Positions 10,233 to 20,466 of a DNA stretch of 64,000 nt are shown here, piece after piece (position 1 is the stretch's first letter; every line of letters starts with the position of its first letter). Source of the DNA: Rhizodiscina lignyota (Eukaryota > Ascomycota > Dothideomycetes > Aulographales > Rhizodiscinaceae); contig ML978121.1 of assembly GCA_010015805.1 (NCBI GenBank), positions 3,224,001-3,288,000 of the forward strand. The letters are read 5' to 3'. A program made the translations under genes and the position numbers. Below the pieces are notes generated by a model that made no database searches, was not told where the DNA came from, and saw only the letters and a program-made list of their open reading frames with translations.

Positions 10233-11696
10233 ATGGCGCTCACGACCGTTGACCATCAATTTCGTGTCCCCGAGCACGAGACATTCAAACCTCCGCCAGC
10301 AGTAGTGACAACGCCTTGCGACCCATGGCCGCGACCTTACTACCTAGAAAATGATCTTCGCCGGGTGTCTCCATATCATTTCACTTACAACACGTATTGT
10401 AAACAGCGATGGAGAGGACGTGAGATTCTTGACATCTTTTCCAGCGAATTTCGTGATCGTCCATTGGAATACTACGTATGTACGCCACAAGTGCATTATA
10501 TCTTCTTGAAGCTCATAATCTCACAGCTGTAATAGAAAGCCGCAATAGAAAACGGGAGCATCGTCCTTAACGGACAGCCCATTCCTTCTCCTTCCACCAT
10601 CGTAAATAATGGCGATGTCATCTCCCATACGATGCACAGACATGAGCCTCCTGTCACAGCGCAACCTATCGGTATCGTATATGAAGATGACGGTATGATT
10701 GTCATCAACAAGCCCGCTGGAGTGCCTGTACATCCTGCAGGACGATATAACTACAACTCCGTGATTGAGATTATGAGGGCCGACAGAAACAACAGCTTCA
10801 ATCCGCTGCCTTGTAACCGGCTGGACAGGCTAACGAGTGGAATTATGTTTGTGGGGAAAGACAAGAAGGCTGCGGAGGAGATAAGCATACAATTACAGGA
10901 GCGCACGATCAGGAAGGAGTATGTGGCACGGGTCGTAGGCGAGTTCCCGGAAAGCGAAGTAGTATGCGAGAAGCCGATCTTACAGATATCACCCAAACTA
11001 GGACTGAACATGGTGCGAGCGAACGGCAGGGTTGCAAAGACAGTATTCAGGCGACTGGCTTATTATCCTCCGCTCGACAAGAATGGTACGGAAGTCAACG
11101 AAAAAGAGCGAAGGGCTGATGGAGAAATTGGGAAGCAGAGCAACGGCATGGCGTGGAAGAATTTCAAAGGGTACTCCATCGTGCGCTGCCTTCCTCTGAC
11201 AGGCCGCACTCACCAGCTCCGCGTACATCTTCAATTCCTTGGACACCCCATTGCCAACGACCCTATCTACGCCAATCAGCGCGTCTTTGGCCCTGATCTG
11301 GCAGCCGGTTCCGCCGAGTCCGATAATGACGACGACATCATTGCGCGGCTCTCCCGCATGGGCAAGGACGAAGTTGCAGAAGCCGTTGCATATCACGATG
11401 AAATGGTGGACGAATACAATAAGCGGAAAGCGGAGCGGATGACGGGCCAGCTTTGCGAGGTGTGCGATACGCCATTGTACAGTGATCCAGGAGTACATGA
11501 GCTGGGAATATACTTGCATGCGCTCAAGTATGCGTGCGCAGAGGGCAAATGGAGCTATGAAACTCCATTGCCAGACTGGGCTTTGCCACCTCCAGGGAGA
11601 GAAGGGCCGAGGGAGGCCACCGCTGAAAGTGATCCGTTGGCTGCTGATCTTGAGAAGCTGGAGCTCAGCGTTAAAGAGGAAGATAAGAAGAGTTGA
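10233..11696 (+). CDS. RluA-family tRNA pseudouridine synthase, Pus8/Pus9-like
   Basis: Two exons, 10233-10475 and 10536-11696, 467 aa. The intron (10476-10535, gtatgt...aatag) is phase 0. An S4-like N-terminal segment (AAIENGSIVLNGQPI) is followed by the RluA catalytic domain: GIVYEDDGMIVINKPAGVPVH, then NRLDRLTSG with the catalytic Asp, and GRTHQLRVHL. The C-terminal ~90 residues include CEVCDTPLYSDPGVHELGIY, a block seen in fungal enzymes that modify position 32 of tRNAs. Yeast has cytosolic (Rib2/Pus8) and mitochondrial (Pus9) versions. No deaminase domain of the Rib2 type is present and there is no obvious presequence, so location is open. Confidence 0.9.
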
Positions 11697-12349
11697 GCTT
11701 CATATCCACTAACTGTGGAGTGTAGTGGAAGCCGAATACGCCGCTATGGTTCCAGGCTGTCGACGACTCTTCCTGTCACGCAAGATATCACCTATGTTCG
11801 TCGAAGGTCGCGTGGAGAAAAGAGTTGATATCCCATGAATCGTGCGAGTGCCCGGCGATGGAAGAGCAGGCGAGCGAAGAGCGCACACATCGGTCGCGAT
11901 ATCTATGCGAGTTTGATATTCTCTATCCTCCATGGAAATGAAGTGATGCCGTACTGTCCATGTCCTGCAGGAAGACATATCGCTCCAGCTGATAGATGAA
12001 GTTGGTATGAAGGTCTGGCGCCATTAGCGTTGAATCAATTGCGGCGCCTGATTGACAAGTAGCACCTAAATTCCACAAAGTCACCTATTACATAGCATTG
12101 AACTGTGTACAAGGAGATCTTATGAATATTCTTTGGTTCATTTATCGTGTGCCATGCGTCCCGGCCCCACCATTGCCCCACCATTATCAGTCTTCGTGCA
12201 CCTATCCTTTAGACCAAGTCCGTCGAATAGCTTTGCCTTTCGCCATTGTGCATTTGTTACTCTCTATTTTATTCAATAAAGCATCAATTTGGCGCCACAA
12301 TTGTCGTACTCTTTCGTAACTTGAGAATATATCTTGCTTTCCATCCATA
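11697..12349. other. Intergenic spacer
   Basis: About 650 bp between two plus-strand genes. It should hold the promoter of the acetyltransferase gene. No coding pattern recognised. Confidence 0.5.
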
Positions 12350-13146
12350 ATGTCGCTCAAGGTGACACGCATGACCGAGGCAGACATTGACGGGGCAATC
12401 GACACAATTCACCAAGCTTTCAAGGGCGACCCATACAATGAGTGGGTATATGATCATTCAAAGGTGAGTATGAATTCCTGTCAAACCATTGATCCCAAAA
12501 TGACTTTGACTTTCGCGAGTGTCTTTTACATCTCTCTCACACTTGATCGCGTGCTCAACGTCAACGTCGCTAATATAGCCAGTTTAATCCAAAACGAAAC
12601 CGCTATTCTCTCCGCCTGCGCTGTCTCTGGGGCATATCCCATGGTCTCTTCTATGTCTGCCGCTCCTCTGATTCTCCAAAGGTTCTGGGAACCGCAATGT
12701 GGATGCCGCCCACACCTCCATCGGAGCCACAATCTTGGTCGCTCTACTTCTCTTCATGGTGGCTTTACTTCAACCAAGTCTACATGAACCTGACCTTTGG
12801 CCGAGGAGGGCTGATCACTAAGCGTTACTGGATCTGGAAAGCCGCGCAAGCCCAGGCGCAAAAGGAACTCTGGACGAGCAAGACGGGTTACTACTTCTGC
12901 AACATTGTGACTGTGTTGCCTGAGGCGCAGGGAAAGGGCGTTGGCAGGGCACTGATGGAGGAGGTGCTGAGGGAGGCAGATGAGAGGGGGATTGACTGCT
13001 ATCTTGAGAGCAGTAGGGATGTGCCGAATGTAGCGATTTATGAGAAGTTTGGGTTCGAGTTGGTGAGGGAGATGGATTGTGATGATGAGGGCGATAAGAT
13101 CAAGCTGTACTGCATGATCCGGAAGCCGAAGGAGGAGCAGCCGTAA
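12350..13146 (+). CDS. GNAT-family N-acetyltransferase
   Basis: Two exons, 12350-12463 and 12583-13146, 225 aa. The intron 12464-12582 (gtgagt...agccag) is phase 0. The spliced frame reads WVYDHSK then FNPKRN and on through PPTPPSEPQSW, SSWWLYFNQ, to the acetyl-CoA-binding core VLPEAQGKGVGRALM (the Q-x-x-G-x-G/A loop) and the IYEKFGFELV motif near the C-terminus. The substrate is not predictable; many fungal relatives are annotated only as GNAT proteins. The protein has no signal peptide and is likely cytosolic. Confidence 0.9.
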
Positions 13147-13986
13147 GAGCAGAAGGCTCCGAGCAGAGACATGACTTGAGCGAATCGAGTTTTGTATGTG
13201 TTGATACCCGAAACAACCTCTCTAAAGTTTAACTTTGCAACTCTGATAGATGAATGCTGATGGAATTAGCAAAATGACTTGTAGTACAGTTACGGGCCAA
13301 TTTGAGGATGATTCCGACAAAGCCGCCCTCGTAACGGATTGAGCAGTCGTGGGAGGTGACGATGATGTTGAATCTTAGAGGCCAAACTAGTTCTATCACC
13401 GTGAATAGACTCGCAAAGGGCTCAATGGAGGGAAGTAGCAGTTCGGAGGAGCAGGGGAAGTTTAACTGGGATATAATGGTGTTACGACCTTGCCAGTCAT
13501 AGTCACTTCCAGATCTGAAGATATAACAGGGAGACTGGATGATGAGAACTTCTGCATTATAATATGGCTTAAAGATAATTCGAGCCTATGCAGTTACGTT
13601 GCCAGCAAATATTGCGAGAGACTCATGCCCTGAAATCGTGAAGAAAGAAGTTCCACGAATTTGAACATGAATTTGAAAGCCAATGCTATGGAAAAAGCAT
13701 GATGAAACTGAATATTGAAGCCTGAAGCATTTGTCCTGTTACCTTAAGGCAAAGTGTAGATCGTGATCGAAAGGGTCGCATCCTTTCAAGCCACAACACG
13801 ACGTACGATCGTCGGACCTTGAACCAAGCACAAGTATCGCTCGCGTGGATCGTACACTATCCCTTTGACTTCAAAGAGAATCCTCCCCGTCACACAGCTG
13901 AAGGAGGATATATTGAGTGAATTGTCACTCCATCTGCATCATCGATCACACACAATCAATCGCTTCATTCCTGGATTAATTCGAAA
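13147..13986. other. Intergenic spacer
   Basis: About 840 bp between two plus-strand genes. It holds the promoter of the DUF4267 gene (ggatatattgag at about 13906). Otherwise nothing recognised. Confidence 0.5.
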
Positions 13987-14463
13987 ATGACCTCTTTCGG
14001 CGGACTCAACATCAACCTTGTGTTGCTGGCGCGAGGCACGGCAACACTCTTGAGCGCCCTTGGTATATTCGGTGGCATCCGCGCAATCACTTCTCCTTCA
14101 GCATTCGCAACAACTTTCGGATTCCCACAATCGACCTCAGCCGTGACATCTGCTGACTCCAACCCCTTCATCATCGTGGCCGGAGGACGCCAAATCGCCG
14201 GAGGCCTTGGTCTGTTGGCCTGCGCCTATTTCAAATGTGATCGAGCACTGGGTCTCCTCATGATGACTGGAGTTGTGGCGGGAGGAATTGATGGATGGGT
14301 GCTTCTCAACTACCTCGATCCTATCAAGAGCAATGACGGCGAAGATCTGAAGCGTGAGAGGGAGCGAGTGGAAAGTCAAAAGGCATCCGGATATGCACAC
14401 TGGGTGTTCAATTCCGTTTATGCTGCGCTGGGTGCGTGGGTCGCGATGAGGCCCGAGGTTTAA
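13987..14463 (+). CDS. DUF4267-type small membrane protein
   Basis: Single exon, 158 aa. Four hydrophobic segments can be seen: near residues 10-30 (LVLLARGTATLLSALGIFGG), 60-80, 88-108 and 130-150. The arrangement, with ARG near the first helix, GGRQIAGGLGLLACAYF in the second and GVVAGGIDGWVLLNY in the third, matches the fungal DUF4267 family. These are integral membrane proteins of unknown role. The charged loop KSNDGEDLKRERERVESQK lies between helices 3 and 4. Confidence 0.8.
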   Translation: MTSFGGLNINLVLLARGTATLLSALGIFGGIRAITSPSAFATTFGFPQSTSAVTSADSNPFIIVAGGRQIAGGLGLLACAYFKCDRALGLLMMTGVVAGGIDGWVLLNYLDPIKSNDGEDLKRERERVESQKASGYAHWVFNSVYAALGAWVAMRPEV

Positions 14464-14918
14464 AGGCGTTTTGCTCTCTGGATGTACGAATAGGCAATCT
14501 CTTAGGATACCTCCTCTCCAGCGAGTCATTTAAGTTCCATCCGTAGCGGGGTCAAGACGACTTGTCCCCATTCTACGGGTGTTTCAGACCTTTTAATGAA
14601 ATGACAAGCTCTTGCATATTCTGTTCCTTATTAAATCCGAATGTCAGTTCATCACTTCGTCAGTAACGTCTCGTAATATTTTCTATTTTCTAGTCCGACT
14701 CTCATTTCACAATTCCGGATTGATGCCGATGGCGTCGTCCAGGTCCTTGGCAGCAGCAGTCGCAGCCACATAGGGCCGAAACACCGGTGTTAGCGCATTG
14801 TGGGATTCTCAACCTGGGATGCACTATTTCCTATAGGAAGCCCAAGATAAACTGCCCTGTTCCCCAGAATTCATCATGTCTGGCGCTTCGTTTGTTGTCG
14901 CGGAGCATTCGAGGCGGC
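14464..14918. other. Intergenic spacer
   Basis: About 455 bp upstream of the GH72 gene. Promoter expected. Nothing specific recognised. Confidence 0.5.
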
Positions 14919-17027
14919 ATGCCATTTCACGGGGTGCTCAACCCCCTGAGCGCGTGTCTCAACGCGCTTTTGATATTCGCGTTTGCTGCCCTTGTGCGGG
15001 GAGCTGTTGACCCAATTGTGATCAAGGTGTGCTAGTTGACCGGTTTTAACAAGCTTCTACTGACGTCTCATAGGGTTCACACTTCTTCTATAAAACCAAT
15101 GGATCCGAGTTTTTCATCCGCGGCGTTGCATATCAAGACAATGGCCATTTCGCCTCCGAGTCAACCCAGATCATCGATCCCTTCGGCGATGGACCGACCT
15201 GCCAGCGCGATATCGCATATTTTCAGAAGCTTGGATTGAATACGGTGCGCGCATATGCGGTTGATGCGTCGCAAGATCACTCGGAGTGCATGCAATATCT
15301 GGCAGATGCTGGAATCTATGTCATCACAGATCTGGGCGGTAACAATCCCATCAGCCAGCAAGACCCTCAATGGAACTACCCGCTGTACGACCAATTTACG
15401 AGCGTTGTTGATGCATTTCAGAACTACACCAATATTCTGGGTTTCTTCGTGGGCAATGAGATTGTGAATACGACAGGCACCTCCAACGCTGCTGCGGCCA
15501 TCAAGGCCGCGACGCGTGACATCAAAGCATATATCAAGAAGAAGAATTATCGGACCATCCCGGTGGGTTACTCGTCGGGTGATGATGCCGATGTGCGGAT
15601 GTTGATAGCAGACTATCTCAACTGTGGAGACCAAGATGACTCGATCGACATGCTCGGAATGAACCTGTATTCCTGGTGCGGAGATTCATCACTCACCGAG
15701 TCGGGCTACGACCAGCGCATAGACGACTTCCAAAACTACTCCATTCCACTTTTCCTGTCTGAATACGGGTGCAATACGCCTTCCCCGCGTAACTTCACTG
15801 AAGTTTCGGCAATCTATGGGAACGAAATGACAAAGGTATTCTCAGGCGGGATTGTCTATCAGTATTATCAAGATGAGGCTGACTTTGGTATTGTCTTTGC
15901 CTTTCCGTCTTAAGGCACGCATTGTTAATAGCTAAACTGCAGGTCTCGTGTCCATTGAGGGCGACTCCGTCTCAACCTCCGCCGACTTCTCCAATCTCTC
16001 CAAGCAACTTGCTAAGGCGACGCCTTCATCGACTGCTATCTCCGCCTACAGTCCCTCGAATTCTCCGCAAAGTTGCCCAGCGACAGGCACTTCTTGGTCC
16101 GCATCGCCCACTCTGCCGCCGATTCCATACGCTCGTCTATGCACTTGCATGATGCAATCACTCACCTGCGTTGTCCCATCCAATCAATCAACGGATCCTT
16201 CAATCGGCCAGTCGCTCTCATACATCTGCCAAACTTCTGCAGATTTGTGCTTAGGTGCAGAGACATCGCCACTGAAAGGCCAGTACGGTGCATATACTGT
16301 ATGCAATTCTTCAGAGCTGGTTTCCTGGGCCTACAACCAGTACTACCTCTCTCAATCGTCGTCTGAAACAGCGTGCAGCAAGGTCGGAGGAGTGATACAG
16401 AGCCCAGTGAAGAATCTAGCATCAGACTGCAGCGACCTGCTGCACCAGGCCGGCGCCGCAGGCACAGGCACCATTACGTCCACACCAACACTTTCGTCTG
16501 CAGCCGCAACGGATGCGAGCTCTGGAGGTAAAGGCAATAGCACTTCAGGCAGTAACTCTCAACCCACGGGAACTTTAACGGGGAGTACTGTCCAAAATAA
16601 TTCATCCGGTCTAAGCACTGGCGCAAAGGCAGGAATAGGGATCGGTGTCGCGGCTGCGGTCATCATCATCGCAGTTCTAGCGTTCCTACTATGGCGACAG
16701 CGTAAGAAGAACGCCGGTACTGCGCCTTCCAAGAGCGAGAAGGATCAAGGCGCGAATGCGAACTTCAAACCTGAGCTGGCTGATACGTCAATACCGCCGA
16801 GGGAGATTGACGGCACGACAGTACAAGGAGCAGGAGCTAATACCCAGGAGTACTACAAGCCCAACATGCTCAACAGTGGACATGTCAATGAGGTGGGCGA
16901 CGGGAATAGATATGAGATGTCGGCGGCGATTACAGATCCTGCTGAACTGGAAGCGCCGCATGGGATGAGTGAGGCACGCATGGTGTCGCCCGTGGCAGGC
17001 CAGAGCGAGAGTCTGTCAAGGCGATGA
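14919..17027 (+). CDS. GH72 beta-1,3-glucanosyltransferase with X8 domain and transmembrane anchor
   Basis: Three exons, 14919-15026, 15074-15887 and 15943-17027, 668 aa; both introns fit in phase. The signal peptide (ALLIFAFAALVRG) leads into the GH72 domain (FFIRGVAYQ; TCQRDIAYFQKLGLNTVRAY). The acid/base Glu is in FFVGNEIVN and the nucleophile Glu in FLSEYGCN. A cysteine-rich X8/CBM43 module follows (from SCPATGTSW through DCSDLLHQ), so this is a GH72+ enzyme. These cut and re-join beta-1,3-glucan during wall assembly (Gas/Gel/Phr). Unusually, the Ser/Thr stalk is followed by a helix (IGVAAAVIIIAVLAFLLW), RQRKK and a cytosolic tail of ~110 residues instead of a GPI signal. Confidence 0.92.
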
Positions 17028-17404
17028 GGACCTTCGGTAATGATTGCATCTTAAAGAATGATACCCCCTTCATGAATAATTACTTCTGATTACACTCGTT
17101 ACGAGTTGCCCACACTGCCTGAACCGCTCTTGACACTGCTGTATGCAGAAAGCACAACTTTCCTTTCCTTTAGGTTGCCATTCAAGTGTGACATGTCCAA
17201 AGTCAGAGCGGACCCGGAGAGGACCGAGCTTGGGAGCATCACCGACCGAAGTCTAGGTGCACACCAACCAATTTTCGGTACTCCGCAGGTGCTTCCTGCA
17301 TGATTCCGTCAGTCACGCAGTTGTGTGAAGATCCGTCATACCGATGCAGCGAAAGATACTCGAATTCAATCTTCGGAGCAATTACTTTTCAGCTTACAAA
17401 TGCC
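17028..17404. other. Intergenic spacer
   Basis: About 380 bp between the GH72 gene and the small secreted-protein gene. No other feature recognised. Confidence 0.5.
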
Positions 17405-17929
17405 ATGAAAGTAGATACAGGAGTCTGTCTTGCGTCTGCCCTGCTCTCAATCATATACCTATGTTTGTCAAACGCAGCCTTGTTGCCTCAAGGACCACCT
17501 TCTGCAATACCGGTAGAGAGCTATGATGCTTCTCAGAGCAAGACCAGAGCACCGTCAACAACCAGGAAACGTCGTTGCCACAAGCCGACTCAGGGGCTGG
17601 TTCTCAAGAGCTTCTACACCGTCTTCGATGTTAGCGAGAATTCCATCTCTTGTAAGGCATCAAACATTAAGTTATATACTGGAAATCGGTAATGCTGACT
17701 CTTCTCGTGCTGCAGTGGCGTATATGAAGCCAGATCCTATGCTCCCTCCGCCGCATCGTCGCGGGAGGCTCCCCAAAAGTGATGAGAACTTCCAACTGTT
17801 TAAAAACGATCACATTGTCGATTCTCTCAGTACTGGAGTGCTGTATGTTTCATTCCGCGTTGGATTTGCCAATGCTAATACATTATGCGCAGCTACTTAT
17901 TACTGCTATCAGTTAACATTCTAAACTGA
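17405..17929 (+). CDS. Small secreted protein, three exons (tentative)
   Basis: Tentative exons 17405-17651, 17716-17842 and 17893-17929, 136 aa. Support: the ATG opens a strong signal peptide (VCLASALLSIIYLCLSNA). Intron 1 has gtaagg and gtgctgcag, intron 2 gtatgt, gctaat and gcgcag, and both keep phase. The mature part is basic and Pro-rich (RKRRCHKP; PPPHRRGRLPKSDENF) and ends with a hydrophobic tail (VLYLLLLSVNILN). If intron 2 is kept, a different C-terminus results. No family recognised. It could instead be a chance frame. Confidence 0.4.
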
Positions 17930-18133
17930 GGGTGCCTTTTCTTGAAGGCACCATGTCAAGGCCGTTCAAGGGGTATATTCGACAAATGAAAAGAGTAAGG
18001 TGATTGTGAAGAAGTTCAACTTCAAGCCCGCCCAGCATTCTGGAGAAAGAATCGAAAAACGTGACAGCTCGCCAATCGAGCGATAGTGGTATCACATAAA
18101 ACCAAAGGGCCGATCTCGGAAACAGTAGGAAAA

Positions 18134-20466
18134 TCACATGAACAGCATCCGCGTCGTTCTCTTTTCCATCATGCCCGTTCCCGTACCCGTTCCTAACCCG
18201 CCGCCTCTGAACCTCCCTCCAATGCCCATGTTGTTCGGATCAAGGCCTGCGTTCCGCTGCGCGACTGCCCAGGCATGTCTTTCGCAGTACTGCTTCTCTT
18301 TGACTTCGTAATATTCATCACGCAGGGGCAAATCGCAGACGGTGCAAGTGAAGCAAGTCTTGTGGTATTTCTTGCCCTTGTCCGTCTCCAGATATTGACC
18401 CTCGATCCCGGTGTCGCACGTGCCGCAGAGGGAATTGTTCAGCTGGTGATAGTGGAGCTGGCAATACGGCTGGTCTTTAATGACATAAAAGTCAGAATTC
18501 GGGAAAGGCGAATCGCACGTCGTGCAGGTGAAGCATTCTTTGTGCCAGCGTCCCGTCAAGCGGCCATCAGCAGCTTTGATCGCGCGGCCTATGATTAGTG
18601 CGCCACAACCTCGACATGGTGAGCGGGCAGTGCCGGTAGGTTTCCGGCGAAGGTCTGCAAGTGCCGATATGGGCTCTGTAGCACTTCGGTTTGGTGGGCG
18701 GAATACAGGGTCAGGTTTGGTTCGTGGTGGCGATGCGTTCACGTTGGCTGCGAACGTTGGAATGGTCGGAGATGTGTTCGATGGGCGAAGTGGAGGACGA
18801 CTTGACCCGAATGCTCCATCTGCCATCTGGACGGCCGGGTCGGTAATGACAGACTCATCGATATCTCGGCTTGGTTTTCTGAACGGCGGAGGGGCGTTTC
18901 CGTTCATAGTGCGAGACCTCTCTCGGGACTGCGGCAGCGGTGGCTCAGGGGCCGAAGGAGGCGGGCGGCCTGTCACAGTTCCACTTCTCCCTCTGTTGTG
19001 CGTATAAGGATCGCGCTCGACCGGAGCGGCATTAGAAGCATCGCTCGGTCTCCGAGACCAGCCAGCATCTGAATTTGGAGGGCTTGATCGGCTGCTCTGA
19101 CTTGTATGGGAGCTGAACATCGAGCCGTCAGAACTCGCCGATTCAGTGGGTGAGTGCGCCCCAATGCCTGGGAACTGCTTCTGAATGTCTGGCATAATTG
19201 GTACTGGTGGGGCACCATTGATGCGCCCATCGGTTCTGGAGCGACTGCGGCTTGCTTGGGGTCGAAGCGAAGGAGGTTCCGGCAATGGCGCACTCGGACC
19301 AGCGCCGAGCGTGCTTGGCTCATCGAAATAGGGGTTGGAGGTAGGAGCTCTTGGTAGGGGATCAGTTTGTGACCGCATAGGACTTGGAGGTGGCAGAGCT
19401 GGCTCGTAAGTTCCATCACTCTGTAGCTGCTCCAAGAAACGATCGATCTGTTCAGTCGGTCGCATCGACCGTTGAGCCACCGCGGGTTGTGCTCGTGGCA
19501 GTTCAGGAACAGGTGGCTGGTCGTCGTACGGATTGCTCTTTGAGAGCTCGGAGTATATCGATCCCTGATCTTTTTGAGAATTGGCTGTTGAAGGTCGCCT
19601 GAGGATATCCTGGCCGCTACGATTCCGGATGTCCTTTACGCTCTCGGTCGTCTTGCTTCTTCGATGTCCTGCAGTTGACTCTGTTGAAGTATCGGCCTTA
19701 TTATCCTCAAACGCCCTCCGAGAATCAAATGGTCCAGGCTTGATGGACTTTGCCCGTCGCATGACGCTCTCTCCTGGACTCATGAGAGGCAAGTCCGCCT
19801 TTACGTTGTCATATAATCTTGGATTTCGAGGAGGATTGGGACTCATTGGCTCCCTGGCTCGTGGAGATTTTGTGCTCGCGGTGTCGCGATAAGAATTTGA
19901 TGGAAACGGTGGGAAAGGATTGTCATAACCAAGGGTCATGTCTGGGGATGGAGGGCCATGTGGATTTCGTTTGAATGAGCTGTATGACCTCGCAGCAGGA
20001 GACTTTGGGTCGTGGGAAGGGGTTTGAGGCGAATTAGCATAGTTACTGCTGTAACTGCTCATCGGCGTCGCTTGAGGTGGTTGAAGGAATGGACGGTCTG
20101 TATCAGTCAGTATATTATTCCGAGCCTAATGTATGCAATTGAACTCACTTGCTGCTGCTGCATCTATCCTTGGAGGTGGCATTGATCTTGCAGGCTTTGC
20201 GACGAGTTCGACCTTTGGCGTCGGCGCCGCATTAGCAGTACCAGCCAGGCGATCAAAGAAATTCATTGCAAGTGATTTCTTTGGCAGTGCTAGAAGGTCT
20301 CAAGTCAGCCGAGACCTAGAGATTGTAAAGAGACTTCAGATGGATGCATACATGATGCAGCGTCGCCGCATACATGATCCGCCAGTGCGGTCATGTCAAT
20401 ATCATCTCCGCATGTTGAACATTTTATTGTTGGCAGGGAGCTCTGTGGCCTTCCTGCGAACGCCAT
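18134..20466 (-). CDS. Paxillin-like LIM domain protein (Pxl1-like)
   Basis: Three exons, 20466-20352, 20289-20149 and 20097-18134, 739 aa; all phases fit. The first exon carries a small Cys motif, TIKCSTCGDDIDMTALADHVC, seen at the N-terminus of fungal paxillin-like LIM proteins. About 500 residues of Pro/Ser-rich disorder follow, with PPPR and SPRAREPMSP runs. Two tandem LIM zinc domains are near the C-terminus: the first from CRGCGALI with WHKECFTCTTC, the second from CGTCDTGI with YHKTCFTCTVC and YCERH. Yeast Pxl1 links Rho GTPase signalling to polarity and cytokinesis, so a septum or tip role is likely by family. The last residues (GTGTGTGMMEKR) are low complexity. Confidence 0.88.
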
